DNA of 62,507 nucleotides from Anaerolineales bacterium (GCA_016932475.1 JAFGCU010000094.1:1-62507); one strand, 5' to 3'. Counted from the stretch's first letter, positions 8,499 through 17,387 are shown. Notes: a model not told the origin generated them from the letters alone. Translations and numbers: made by a program.

Positions 8499-9101
8499 TC
8501 AGGGCATGATCGGAGTAAGCGGGATTTCAAGACCCTCCGGAAGGATCGGCGAAAAGGTTGCGGCATCGACGGCCACGGGGAACGCCATATCCAGTTGGGT
8601 CAGGGTCAGGGTTTCCCGGTCCCGTGTGGTACACCAACGCAGGGGGCCAATAGAGGCGCCGGCTTGGGCCGGACCGCTGCAGTGGATCACCCACTCGTCA
8701 ATTCCATTGTCCCGGATCCACTTGTCCAATTGGGTGGATGTGGCTTTTGGCCCGTCCTCCACAGCCGCCAAAAGGATCAAAAAAATATTTTCCCCGGGAT
8801 TCTCAACCGGTTCGCTCTCTGTCCCGCACCGGAAAACATCCCGCAGGAGCGCCTTGGTAATCAGCAGTTGCGCATCCCCTGCCGGCAGCGGCTCCTCGAT
8901 TCCGGGAATCCGCGTCGGTGAAGAAGTGCGGGCCGGGAACGGGGGCACGGTTTGCGTCGATGTGGCCGTCGGAATTGGGTTATCCGTGCGGGTCGCAGCG
9001 GATGAGGCGGTCGGCAAATGGGAAAATAACCCGCCGCCGGTGCAGGCCGGGAAGGCGGCCAGGCACGCCGTCCAAAGGATCAGCATCCCTGTCCTGTCCA
9101 T
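8499..9101 (-). CDS. Lipoprotein with Pro/Thr linker, relative of the 7784 product
   Basis: This is a 200-residue protein. The chosen start at 9101 gives MDRTGMLILW and a lipobox FPAC near residue 20, and follows a GGGGGGAGGG ribosome-binding site; an upstream in-frame start at 9161 would bury the signal peptide. A Thr/Pro/Ser linker (about residues 30-70) ends in PGIEEPLPAGDAQLLITKA, parallel to PGITMPVTVSGVQLKFTD in the 7784 product, so the two are probably paralogous. Cys residues in the C-terminal domain (FRCGTE, IHCSGP, RWCTT) may form disulfides. Function is unknown. Confidence 0.7.
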   Translation of the reverse strand: MDRTGMLILWTACLAAFPACTGGGLFSHLPTASSAATRTDNPIPTATSTQTVPPFPARTSSPTRIPGIEEPLPAGDAQLLITKALLRDVFRCGTESEPVENPGENIFLILLAAVEDGPKATSTQLDKWIRDNGIDEWVIHCSGPAQAGASIGPLRWCTTRDRETLTLTQLDMAFPVAVDAATFSPILPEGLEIPLTPIMP

Positions 9102-9324
9102 CCGTTCCCTCCCCCCGACGGACGAACCGGGATCGGAGAATATTTTCACGGGACGGCTCATCGCTATCGCCCCCGGACCTCGTGAAAAAAAATATCATGC
9201 GAATTCCGCCGGTTTTCCTGCCCCGTCCTTGCGCAGCACAGCGCCCGCCGCCGGGCTTGGCGAACAAAATCCGCCAATAGCATTTATAATCAAAATATAC
9301 CTGCACTCCCGGGAGGCTCTCTTC
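9102..9324. other. Divergent intergenic region
   Basis: It separates the minus-strand lipoprotein from the plus-strand peroxiredoxin. A TATAAT box at 9285-9290 faces the peroxiredoxin. Confidence 0.5.
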
Positions 9325-9798
9325 GTGTCGGAACCGTTCCCCCGCGCGCCGGATTTTCAGTTGGTGGATTCCAAGGGCTATCCGGTCACCCTCTCCACAT
9401 TACGCGGTCACACCAACGTGGTGCTCGTGTTGAACCGTGGCTTGGCCTGCCCCTTCTGCCGCCGCCATCTCGCGCAGCTGCGCCGGGATATGGACGCATT
9501 CGATGCGCGGCACGCCGTAATTCTCATCATCGATCCCGACCGTCCGGAGCAAATCCAGGAACATTGGGAGCGTGATGGGCTGCCATTCCCCGGGTTTGCC
9601 GATACGGAAAATCATGTCGCTTCCCTTTTCCAGCAGAAGGTGGATATGTACGGAAAAGGACGGCTTCCTTCGATCATCCTCCTCGACCGGGAAGGCCGGA
9701 TCCGTTTCCGCCACGACGGCGCGTCCGCGCCCGACATCCCCTCCAGCGAAACTCTCCTTGCCGAATTGGACCGGATCAACCAGGATCCCCCGCGGTGA
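9325..9798 (+). CDS. Peroxiredoxin-like thioredoxin-fold protein (AhpC/TSA)
   Basis: This 157-residue protein has the thioredoxin fold of the AhpC/TSA-redoxin group. It shows APDFQLVDSKGYPVTLSTLRG at the start (in the family, the strand before the redox site), then ACPFCRRHLAQL with a CxxC pair, and a GRLPSIILLDREGRIRF strand with a cis-Pro. It probably reduces peroxides or disulfides, and no signal peptide is seen. The open frame extends far upstream, but the GTG at 9325, eight bases after GGGAGG, is the sensible start. The stop overlaps the GTGA start of the next gene, so the two are translationally coupled. Confidence 0.8.
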   Translation: MSEPFPRAPDFQLVDSKGYPVTLSTLRGHTNVVLVLNRGLACPFCRRHLAQLRRDMDAFDARHAVILIIDPDRPEQIQEHWERDGLPFPGFADTENHVASLFQQKVDMYGKGRLPSIILLDREGRIRFRHDGASAPDIPSSETLLAELDRINQDPPR

Positions 9799-10964
9799 AA
9801 GCGGCTTGCACGATCGCCCTGCTCCTAGCGGGGGCAGGGTTTTTTTCCGGGTGCGGAGACGCCGCCCGGCGGCTGCGCCTCGTCACCTGGACCGAGCTGA
9901 CCGGCCCTCATGCCCAATTCGGCGATGGGATTCGGAAAGCCGCCGGTCTGGCGCTCGAGGAGTATCGGGAGGCGCTGGAAATCGCCGGATGGGATGTGGA
10001 ACTGGCCGCCTATGATGCCCGCGGACCGGCACAGGATTTCTCCGCCGCCGTATCCCGGATCGCCTCCCAACCGGACGTCTTCTGCACGGTGGTGCACGCC
10101 GGTACCGCCAGGGTGTTCTCAGCCTTGGCGCCCCTCCGCGCGGCGGGCATTCCAGCCGTCTTCCCAGCGGAGACCGCCCCGCTTCCGGACGATGATCCGC
10201 TCCCCGGAACCCTCTGGCTTTCCCCCGACGACCGCATCCACGGCGCCGCCGATGCCGAGTGGACGGCGTCCAACGGGTTCACCGGAGTCTTTTTGCTCGT
10301 GGAATCCGGCGCCCATTCGCGGGCGATCGCCGATGGATACCTTGAGCGCGCCAAAACCCTCTCCCTGCCCGTCACGCAATTCCAATTATCCGCGGAGCAG
10401 TATTCCTCCGCCTGGGTCCTTTCCTTTAATGACGCGGCGCCGCCGCTGGTCTATTTTTCGGGTTCCACCCTCAGGATCCCCCCGCTCTTGCAGGACCTGC
10501 AACAATCGGGATTTACGGGTTCCTTTTTCTACGCCGAAAGCCTGGCGGAAGACCTGCTTCCGGCGCCCCTCGTGCCGGATTCCATCCAATTTATTTTTTC
10601 GCCGGCGGCCTACCATTCCGAAAATTTTTTTCCGGATGAATCGTTCGCGGAAAAATATCGAGCTGCGTACGGTTCGGATCCGCCGCCGCTTTCCGAATTG
10701 GGTTTTGACGCCTCGGCGCTTTGCCTGCAACCGCTGCTGCAAAGGGGAAGCGGGGATCCAATCCTGTCCGCGCCCCGGGATGCCATCCGTTCCGCCTGGC
10801 AGACCGGGGGGGCCTGGGAAGGACTCAGCGGCACCTATTCCCTGAACGGCGTCCGATCCCGGGGAACCTGGGTCCACATCCCTTCACGTGATTCGATCAC
10901 CGGCCGGATCCCCGCCCCCGGCTTTTCTCCCGGCGGATTTGAAAACCGCGAGGGAAACGCCTGA
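9795..10964 (+). CDS. ABC-type solute-binding lipoprotein (branched-chain amino-acid type, PBP1 fold)
   Basis: This is a 389-residue exported protein. GTG at 9795 overlaps the stop of the peroxiredoxin gene. The signal peptide ends at lipobox FFSGC (about residue 19). The mature part resembles the LivJ/receptor-ligand-binding family, with TWTELTGPHAQFGDGIRKAA near the start of lobe 1 and VFLLVESGAHSRAIADGY in the hinge region. No cognate permease or ATPase is encoded nearby, so the ligand and partner are unknown. The coupling to a peroxiredoxin is unusual for an importer subunit. Confidence 0.8.
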   Translation: MKAACTIALLLAGAGFFSGCGDAARRLRLVTWTELTGPHAQFGDGIRKAAGLALEEYREALEIAGWDVELAAYDARGPAQDFSAAVSRIASQPDVFCTVVHAGTARVFSALAPLRAAGIPAVFPAETAPLPDDDPLPGTLWLSPDDRIHGAADAEWTASNGFTGVFLLVESGAHSRAIADGYLERAKTLSLPVTQFQLSAEQYSSAWVLSFNDAAPPLVYFSGSTLRIPPLLQDLQQSGFTGSFFYAESLAEDLLPAPLVPDSIQFIFSPAAYHSENFFPDESFAEKYRAAYGSDPPPLSELGFDASALCLQPLLQRGSGDPILSAPRDAIRSAWQTGGAWEGLSGTYSLNGVRSRGTWVHIPSRDSITGRIPAPGFSPGGFENREGNA

Positions 10965-11051
10965 GGTCAACCCCTAACGCAAAGGGATCCGGGATTCCCC
11001 GGGGTTCCGTTTTCTTTGAGAGGATGCTATCATCGCGCTGGAGGCGCGGAT

Positions 11052-12350
11052 ATGCAGCTGCGGGAGAACAGCCGGGTTTGCATCATCGGCGGCGGGCCGG
11101 CGGGATGTTTCGCCGCCATGCACCTGTTGGATCTCGCCCGGGAAGCATCCGTCCGGATCGACGTACGGATTTTCGATCCGCGCTTTGCCCGCGAAGACCG
11201 CGGCATCATCGGCTGCAAGGGCTGCGCGGGGATTGTTTCGGCGAATGCCTTGCAGGCGATCGAATCCCTCGGAATCCACATTCCCCCCTCCGTTATTCAG
11301 GAAACCATCGAGGAATACCGGGTTCACATTCTGGGCCAGGTGATCCGGCTCACCCAGCCCCGGCCGGGACGGACCATTCTGAGCGTATACCGCGGATCCG
11401 GTCCGCGGGCGCACCACGGGGAGCCGATTGCGAGTTTTGACGCATTCCTGCTGGCCGAGGCCCGGGCGCGCGGCGCCGTGTACGTTCCCGAACGGGTGCG
11501 GGCGGTGGAATGGAATGGCGCACCCGCGGTCCGGACGGATTCGGGCGTCCACACCGCCGATTTTCTCGTCCTCGCGGCCGGGGTGAACAGCAATCCGGTG
11601 ATGGATCCGTTTTTCGAGTACACCCCTCCCGCCGCGGAAATCATGGCACAGGATGAAATCCGGAAACCGGAGGGGTGGCCGCCCCATACCGTCGCGGCTT
11701 TCTTCGGGGATCCCAAAGGGCTTGTGTTTGGGGTCCTGGTTCCGAAGAAAGAGTATCTGAATGTTTCCCTGCTGGGCCACGGCATGGGTCCGGATCCCAT
11801 CCGCGAATTCTTCCAGGCGCAGAAAGAACCGGTCTCGCAATACCTGCCATCGCCGCCGGAATCCTGCTGCGGCTGCGGACCGAGGGTTCCGCTGCATGCC
11901 GCCCCGCGGCTATTCGGGGACCGGTGGGTGGCGGTGGGCGACGCCGCGGTGGCCCGGCTGTACAAGGACGGGATTTATTCCGCCTTTATCACCTCCCAGG
12001 GCGCGATGGCGGCGGCCTTCCGGAATGGGATCAGCGCATCCTCGTTCGAAGCCGGGTATGCACCTCTCGCCCGGCGGATCGCCGGCGACAACCAATACGG
12101 GGAACTCCTTTTCGGGGTCACCAATGCCATCATAAAAAGTGCGCGGCTAACCGCCGCGTTCCTCTACAGCCTGCATGTGGATGAACAACGACCGCCTGAG
12201 AAAAAAATCCTGGCTCGCTTGATCTGGGGGATGCTCACCGGCGATGAATCCTACCGGGATCTGTTCCGCATGTCCTTTCAGCCGAGTGAACTGGCGGGTC
12301 TCGGCCGCGAGGCGCTCCGCCGGCAATGGAGAATGGCGCGCAGGGGTTGA
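11052..12350 (+). CDS. FAD-dependent oxidoreductase (geranylgeranyl-reductase/FixC-like)
   Basis: This is a 432-residue flavoprotein. CIIGGGPAGCFAAMHL binds the ADP part of FAD. VAVGDAAVARLYKDGI near residues 295-310 is the second FAD motif of the p-hydroxybenzoate-hydroxylase/geranylgeranyl-reductase fold. It has two Cys clusters, GCKGCAG (about residue 54) and SCCGCG (about residue 271), which could form disulfides or bind a metal. The start at 11052 is chosen for GGAGG at 11041; an ATG at 11016 lacks one. The substrate is unknown. The gene lies 26 bp before the membrane-protein gene that follows. Confidence 0.8.
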   Translation: MQLRENSRVCIIGGGPAGCFAAMHLLDLAREASVRIDVRIFDPRFAREDRGIIGCKGCAGIVSANALQAIESLGIHIPPSVIQETIEEYRVHILGQVIRLTQPRPGRTILSVYRGSGPRAHHGEPIASFDAFLLAEARARGAVYVPERVRAVEWNGAPAVRTDSGVHTADFLVLAAGVNSNPVMDPFFEYTPPAAEIMAQDEIRKPEGWPPHTVAAFFGDPKGLVFGVLVPKKEYLNVSLLGHGMGPDPIREFFQAQKEPVSQYLPSPPESCCGCGPRVPLHAAPRLFGDRWVAVGDAAVARLYKDGIYSAFITSQGAMAAAFRNGISASSFEAGYAPLARRIAGDNQYGELLFGVTNAIIKSARLTAAFLYSLHVDEQRPPEKKILARLIWGMLTGDESYRDLFRMSFQPSELAGLGREALRRQWRMARRG

Positions 12351-12376
12351 TCCGCAACCCGGGAGGAATCCGCCGC

Positions 12377-13930
12377 ATGCGTTCGCGTCTGCCCGTCATC
12401 GGAATATCCCTCGCCGTCGCGCTGCTCACCCTGATCCCCTACGGGCTTGTGTATGCGTCCGCCGGCGAATACCGCTTCACCGGTTTTCTTTTCAATCCGT
12501 ACGACGCCGCCTCGTACCTGGCGAAAATGCGCCAGGGATATGAAGGGCAAATTCTGTATTCGCTGGCCTTCACCGAAGCCCCCGGTCCGGGCGCCCTGTT
12601 TTTCACGTACTATATTCTGCTTGGGCATTTGGCCCGCCTGCTGCATTTCCCCCTGATCGTCATATGGCACATCGCCCGCATCCTCGGCGGGGCGTTCTTC
12701 CTGACCGCCGCTTGGGAATTCTTTGGCCGGATCGGGCTTTCCACCCGCGGCCGCCGCATCGCCTGGATCATCCTCCTGCTCGGATCGGGATTCGGATTCC
12801 TGGCTGTTCCTTTGGGAGCGTTCACGGCCGACCTTTGGGTGGCCGAATATATCCCCTTCCTCGGACTGCTTACCAGCGCGCATTTCCCGCTCGCAAGCGG
12901 GCTGATCCTGCTGCTGGCCGTCCGGATCGCGCTGCTCGCCTCCCGGCCGACGGCATTGTCCCTGGCGGCGGCGTTCGTGCTTGGAACCGCGCTCGCCGCG
13001 ATCCAACCGTTCGGTTTTCTGCCCCTCGGGATGGCGCTGGCGGCTTGGATGGCTTGGATGCGGGTCGCCCGCGGCCGTTTTCCGGAGGGCGCTCTCCAAC
13101 ACCTGGCGGCCGCGGGTTTTGGATTCCTGCCATGGGCTGTTTACGATTTTTGGGTCACCCGGAACCTGCCCAAATTTGCGATGTGGTTCACGCAGAACCA
13201 AACTCCCACGCCGCCGGTCTGGGACGTGGCGCTTTCCATGGGCCTGCCCGGAGTAATCGTTTGCGTATCCTTCATCCGCTGGATTTTTATCCGCGCTCCC
13301 ATGCGGGAAAAACTCACGGCCGTCCGCAGCGAAAGTCTCCTGGCGGCTTTGTGGCTCGCCATCAATCTCGCGCTGCTGTATGCGCCCATCCCGCTGCAGC
13401 GCCGGCTGATGCTCGGGATGTGGATCCCGCTGGCCGCGCTGGCCGCGCCGAAACTGGAGAGCCTGCTGTTCGGCCCCGCCCTCCGGCCCCGGCATGCGGT
13501 GTACACCGCGATCTCCTTGGGCGCCACCAATCTGGTTTTCCTGGCCGCCGTCGGATTCAACGCCTTGGGCCGTAATCCGCTGCTCTTCCTGAGCCCGGAT
13601 GCGGCAGCCGCCGTCGACTGGCTGAACGCGAACGCGCGCGGATCGGTCGTCCTGGCTTCGCCGGAGTACAGCGCCTGGCTGCCGGGAATGGCCGGCGCCC
13701 GAGTCGTGTACGGGCACGGCATGGAAACGCCGGATGCCGGCCGGGCGTTGGCGGATGTGGAAACATTCTTCGCCTCAGTGGATGAAGAGCTTCGGGCGCG
13801 GATCCTCAGCGACCGCCAAGTGGATTTGGTGCTCTGTTCGACGGATCAGGCCGGTTGTCCATCCCCTGAGGGCGGACCGCTGGTGGAAGTTTTTTCATCG
13901 GGAAATATAAGCATATTTGCAGTTCGGTAA
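12377..13930 (+). CDS. Polytopic membrane protein, paralogue of the 49793 product
   Basis: This 517-residue protein has about eleven hydrophobic segments, then a soluble C-terminal part (about residues 410-517). It shares with the protein at 49793-51367 the order GEYRFTGFLFNPYDAASYLA (there GEWRFSGFLFGVEDGNSYIA), MRQG, a Gly-rich GSGFGF loop, and an AAVDWLNANA region followed by a GHGMET segment. The family looks like GT-C-type glycosyltransferases or related lipid-linked sugar enzymes, but I see no motif that proves this. The start at 12377 follows GGGAGG; an upstream ATG at 12326 overlaps the preceding gene. Confidence 0.7.
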   Translation: MRSRLPVIGISLAVALLTLIPYGLVYASAGEYRFTGFLFNPYDAASYLAKMRQGYEGQILYSLAFTEAPGPGALFFTYYILLGHLARLLHFPLIVIWHIARILGGAFFLTAAWEFFGRIGLSTRGRRIAWIILLLGSGFGFLAVPLGAFTADLWVAEYIPFLGLLTSAHFPLASGLILLLAVRIALLASRPTALSLAAAFVLGTALAAIQPFGFLPLGMALAAWMAWMRVARGRFPEGALQHLAAAGFGFLPWAVYDFWVTRNLPKFAMWFTQNQTPTPPVWDVALSMGLPGVIVCVSFIRWIFIRAPMREKLTAVRSESLLAALWLAINLALLYAPIPLQRRLMLGMWIPLAALAAPKLESLLFGPALRPRHAVYTAISLGATNLVFLAAVGFNALGRNPLLFLSPDAAAAVDWLNANARGSVVLASPEYSAWLPGMAGARVVYGHGMETPDAGRALADVETFFASVDEELRARILSDRQVDLVLCSTDQAGCPSPEGGPLVEVFSSGNISIFAVR

Positions 13931-14149
13931 TGCTGTTTTTTCACCAGGACACCAAGTAAATCCAAACCTGTTTTCATTCGCGCCTCCACGCCTTGGCGGC
14001 GATTCGTTTTTTCCCACACAGGCCCAAGGCACCGGAAAACCGGTGTTTTTCCTTTGCGACTTCGTGTGTTTGCGGGTCATTCTTATTTTTTCGCGGAATA
14101 ACTCCAAGCCGCGGAAGAAAAACCGATGCATTCCCTCCGAAAATGATTA
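13931..14149. other. Intergenic region with class C-type repeat arms
   Basis: TTTTTCACCAGGACACCAAGTAAA and a TTCGTGTGTTTGCGGGT-like arm (13932-14080) recall the CACAAAGAGCACAAAG repeat class seen elsewhere. No gene is supported. Confidence 0.45.
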
Positions 14150-14177
14150 TTGACATCGGATTATTTTAAGATATAAT
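14150..14177 (+). promoter_or_regulatory. Near-consensus promoter of the tetR-exporter operon
   Basis: TTGACA (14150-14155) and TATAAT (14172-14177) are separated by 16 bp. The predicted start, near 14184, lies inside the palindromic operator described separately, and the tetR ATG is at 14212. Confidence 0.85.
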
Positions 14178-14178
14178 G

Positions 14179-14196
14179 AATGAACGTTCGTTCATT
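14179..14196. promoter_or_regulatory. Palindromic TetR-type operator
   Basis: AATGAACG and CGTTCATT are exact inverted repeats around TT. The site sits immediately downstream of the -10 box and over the predicted transcription start, the usual place for autorepression by a TetR-family protein such as the one encoded next. Confidence 0.8.
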
Positions 14197-14211
14197 TATA
14201 TGGACTGAATT

Positions 14212-14823
14212 ATGGCCAGAAAACCGAATGTGAAGCCCGGCGATACGCGATCAGCCATCCTCCAGGCGGCCTACGAATCGTTCCTAGAGAACGGGTACCA
14301 CGGAACCAGCATGCGCGATATCGCCCGCCGGGCGAAATTAACCGTTGCGGCGGCGTACAACCATTTTAAAAACAAGGAACAGCTGTATGTGGCCGTGCTG
14401 CACGCCCACCAGCCCTACAATCATGTCCTGCCCGCCCTGGCAGATTCCAAAGTCGAAACCGTCGAAGCATTCGTCCGGACCACCGCCCGCCTGGTGACCG
14501 GCGCCCTAGCCCGGGAACCCGGGCTGATCCGGCTGGTTCTGATCGAAATCGTCGAATTTAAAAGCAAACACATCCCCAAACTGTTCCGGGACATTCTGCC
14601 GCAATCGCTGGCCGTCGTCCGGTCGGCTTCCAAACTGAAAGGCCGGCTCCGTCGTTTTCCTCCGGCCGTCTTGTTGCGGTCGTTCCTCGGTCTGGTCGTT
14701 TCCTACTACATCACCGAACAGATCATCTGGAAAAATTCCCGGCCGCCCATGCAAAAAGATTGCCTGGATGCGTTCATCGACATATACCTGCACGGGGTGA
14801 CCGCCCCGGCCTCCGCGGAGTAA
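14212..14823 (+). CDS. TetR/AcrR-family transcriptional regulator
   Basis: This is a 203-residue repressor. The N-terminal helix-turn-helix (residues 12-58) has the typical ILQAAYESFLENGYHGTSMR, then IARRAKLTVAAAYNHFKNKE. The C-terminal part is the ligand-sensing and dimerisation domain. It probably binds the palindrome at 14179-14196 and represses its own operon, which continues 2 bp later with the exporter permease. The order TetR then ABC/HlyD exporter recalls E. coli cecR (ybiH) with ybhGFSR, a drug-linked efflux locus. The inducer is unknown. Confidence 0.92.
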   Translation: MARKPNVKPGDTRSAILQAAYESFLENGYHGTSMRDIARRAKLTVAAAYNHFKNKEQLYVAVLHAHQPYNHVLPALADSKVETVEAFVRTTARLVTGALAREPGLIRLVLIEIVEFKSKHIPKLFRDILPQSLAVVRSASKLKGRLRRFPPAVLLRSFLGLVVSYYITEQIIWKNSRPPMQKDCLDAFIDIYLHGVTAPASAE

Positions 14824-14825
14824 CC

Positions 14826-15959
14826 ATGTCCTTCTCGCGACTGCTGGCCCTCATCCGCAAGGAATTCCTCCAGATCCGCCGGGATCCGCGGACCCTCGTC
14901 CTGGTGATCGTGATCCCGATCATGCAGATGTTCCTGCTCGGCTATTCCGCCACGAACGATGTGCGCAATGTGGCGTTGATCGTCCTCGATCAGGACCGCA
15001 GCCCGGAGGCCCGCGCGCTGCTCGACGCCTACCGCGCGGCAGATTATTTTCGCGTGAGCGCCGAGGTGGAATCGGAGGAGGAACTTCGGACGATGATCGA
15101 CGGGGGAAAAGCCCGGGCCGCCGTGATCATCCCGGCCGGGTACGGGGAAAAGATCACCGGCGGCGGCCAGGCTCAGATCGTGTTCATTCTCGACGGATCG
15201 GATCCCTCGGCGGCATCCACCGCCCTCTCGGCCGCCCAGCTGATCGGCCAATCCTACGCCACCACCATCCTGGCCGAGCGCATGGCGCGGCGCGGCGTCT
15301 CCGCGGCGGTGGAAGCCCCGCTGGAAGTGCTCACCCAGGTCTGGTACAACCCGGACCTGGTCAGCGCGTATTTCATGATCCCGGGCGTGATCGGAATGAT
15401 CCTCCAGGCGCTGACTTCGATCTTAACCGCATCGGCCATCGTCCGGGAACGGGAGCGCGGCACGATCGAACAGCTGATCGTCACCCCCATCCGCCCGCTG
15501 GAACTGATCATCGGCAAACTCCTGCCCTACGTCCTGATCTCGTTCTTCAACACCTTCGAAGTGATTGCCCTCGGCCATTGGTGGTTCGGCGTGCCGGTCC
15601 GCGGCGACCTCGTGCTGATCGCCCTGCTCTCCGGCCTGTTCCTGCTCTCGAGCCTCGGGATCGGGATGCTCGCCTCGACCATCGCCAACACCCAGCAGGA
15701 AGCCATGCTCACCGTCTGGATGACGTTGCTTCCCAGCCTTTTTCTTTCCGGATTCTTCTTCCCGCTGGAAGCGATGCCGCCGGTTCTCCAAGTGTTCTCC
15801 TATTTCACCCCGCTGCGGTATTACCTGATCATCATCCGATCCCTGATGCTCAAAGGAGTCGGTGTTGAATCGCTTACCCAGGAAATTTTCGCGCTCGCCG
15901 TTTTCGGCGTGGTGATCATGGGGATCGCCGCGCTCCGGTTCCGCAAACGCCTGGATTAA
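14826..15959 (+). CDS. ABC-2 type exporter permease (YbhS/YbhR-like)
   Basis: This is a 377-residue membrane subunit of an exporter. An N-terminal helix (about residues 18-38) is followed by a large extracytoplasmic domain to about residue 175, then five hydrophobic segments. IVRERERGTIEQLIVTP is the ABC-2 signature of the YhhJ/YbhS/YbhR type. The ATG at 14826 is 2 bp after the tetR stop; the longer frame from 14760 would overlap tetR. Only one permease gene is present, so a homodimer is likely, unlike the E. coli YbhS-YbhR pair. Confidence 0.92.
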   Translation: MSFSRLLALIRKEFLQIRRDPRTLVLVIVIPIMQMFLLGYSATNDVRNVALIVLDQDRSPEARALLDAYRAADYFRVSAEVESEEELRTMIDGGKARAAVIIPAGYGEKITGGGQAQIVFILDGSDPSAASTALSAAQLIGQSYATTILAERMARRGVSAAVEAPLEVLTQVWYNPDLVSAYFMIPGVIGMILQALTSILTASAIVRERERGTIEQLIVTPIRPLELIIGKLLPYVLISFFNTFEVIALGHWWFGVPVRGDLVLIALLSGLFLLSSLGIGMLASTIANTQQEAMLTVWMTLLPSLFLSGFFFPLEAMPPVLQVFSYFTPLRYYLIIIRSLMLKGVGVESLTQEIFALAVFGVVIMGIAALRFRKRLD

Positions 15960-15973
15960 CCTTGCCTCCTACC

Positions 15974-15994
15974 CCCTCCCCGCTTTGGGGAGGG
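15974..15994. repeat. Class D palindrome (CCCTCCCC/GGGGAGGG)
   Basis: An 8-bp stem with loop GCTTT lies between the permease and HlyD genes. It belongs to the CCCCTCTCCC-type palindromes also found at 36811-36840 and 52624-52655. It may tune transcript stability within the operon. Confidence 0.7.
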
Positions 15995-16034
15995 CCGGGG
16001 AGGGGTTTACATGTCAGTCGAAAGAGGTGAAACC

Positions 16035-17378
16035 ATGAAAGAGAAGCTTCGCCGCATCCTGCCGGTCATCGTCATCCTTGTCCTGGCCGGCGCCGCGCTC
16101 GGCTGGTACTTGCTCACACAGGCCGCTCCCAATGCCAACGGCGCGATCACCGCTTCGGGAACGGTTGAGGCGGTGGAAGTGGTCATCTCTCCGGAGCTGT
16201 CGGGCCGGGTGGCGGAGGTCCTCGTGGCGCAGGGGGAAACCGTCGCCCAAGGCCAGCCGCTGTTCCGATTGGACGGCGCGCTGCTGCAGGCCCAGCGGAA
16301 ATCGGCGGAGGCCGGCCTGGCCGCGGCGCAATCCGGATTGGAGACCGCGCGCGCGGCGCTGGATACGGCGCGCACGCAATTCGAGCAGGTTTTGGAAACC
16401 GCCCGACTGGCGGAATCCCCCGCCCGCTCCGCCGCGCTCGGATCTTCGCAGCCGGCGGATTTCGACCAGCCGATCTGGTACTTCACCAAGGAAGAGCAGA
16501 TCGCCGCGATGGAAGCGGAAGTGGAGGCCGCCCGCAAGGCGCTCGATGACGCGCTGGAGGAATTAGATGCGCTTCGGAAGGATCCGGCCTACGCGGGAAT
16601 CCTCTCCGCCGAGACGCGCCTGGCGCTGGCGCGGGCGTCGTATCTGACGTCGCAGGATGCCTTGAACCGGGCGAAAGCCTCCGGCGACGCGGATGTGATC
16701 GATGCCGCGCAGGAGACGTTCGACGCGGTTCAGACGGAACTGGAGGATGCCCAGCAGGCGTATGACGAATTGCTGGCCACCGACCAGGGCCGGGAATTGC
16801 TGAAGGCGCGGGCGCGGGTCCGCGCCGCGGAGGACCGCTATCATGCCGCCCTCGACCGCCTGGCGCGGCTGCACACGGGCGAGGATTCGTATCCGGTCAA
16901 GCTGGCGGCGGCGGCCGTGCGGCAGGCCGAAGCGAGCGCGGCCCAGGCGGAAAAAGCCGTTAACCAGGCTCAGGCCCAGCTCGACGCGCTCGATGCCCAG
17001 ATCGAAAAGCTGACGGTGTTCGCACCTTCCGCCGGCACGGTGATCGAACGCAACATCCAGCCGGGCGAGGTGGCCGTCGCCGGCTCCGCCGCCCTGATCC
17101 TCGGGCAGCTCGACCGCCTGACCATCACCGTCTACATTCCGGAAGACCGGTACGGGGATATCCGGCTGGAGCAGACGGTCGGGATCACCGTCGATTCCTT
17201 CCCCGGCTTGGTCTTTTCCGGTTCGGTCACGCGGATCGCGGACCGCGCCCAGTTCACCCCGCGCAACGTCCAAACCGAGGAAGGCCGCCGGACTACGGTC
17301 TTTGCCGTGGAAATCACCGTGGACGATTCGGAATCCGGAATGAAGCCGGGCATGCCGGCGGACGTCGTGTTCGAATAA
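16035..17378 (+). CDS. HlyD-family periplasmic adaptor/membrane-fusion protein (YbhG-like)
   Basis: This 447-residue protein has one N-terminal membrane anchor (about residues 6-26). A split biotinyl-lipoyl-like domain (GTVEAVEVVISPELSGRV, then FAPSAGTVIERNIQPGE) surrounds a long alpha-helical hairpin of about 230 residues rich in Ala, Glu and Gln (coiled coil). A beta-barrel end follows. It should link the ABC exporter to the outside. The chosen start has AGAGGTGA upstream; 16011 is an alternative. The coiled coil is long for an organism that may lack a typical outer membrane. Confidence 0.9.
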   Translation: MKEKLRRILPVIVILVLAGAALGWYLLTQAAPNANGAITASGTVEAVEVVISPELSGRVAEVLVAQGETVAQGQPLFRLDGALLQAQRKSAEAGLAAAQSGLETARAALDTARTQFEQVLETARLAESPARSAALGSSQPADFDQPIWYFTKEEQIAAMEAEVEAARKALDDALEELDALRKDPAYAGILSAETRLALARASYLTSQDALNRAKASGDADVIDAAQETFDAVQTELEDAQQAYDELLATDQGRELLKARARVRAAEDRYHAALDRLARLHTGEDSYPVKLAAAAVRQAEASAAQAEKAVNQAQAQLDALDAQIEKLTVFAPSAGTVIERNIQPGEVAVAGSAALILGQLDRLTITVYIPEDRYGDIRLEQTVGITVDSFPGLVFSGSVTRIADRAQFTPRNVQTEEGRRTTVFAVEITVDDSESGMKPGMPADVVFE

Positions 17379-17387
17379 CCGCTCGAA

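Noticed and set aside
8506-9324. Long N-terminal extension of the peroxiredoxin frame
   Set aside because: It overlaps the opposite-strand lipoprotein gene; a GTG with GGAGG at 9325 gives a normal-length peroxiredoxin.
12278-13717. 479-codon minus-strand open frame
   Set aside because: Gln/Arg/Gly-rich antisense of the membrane protein at 12377.
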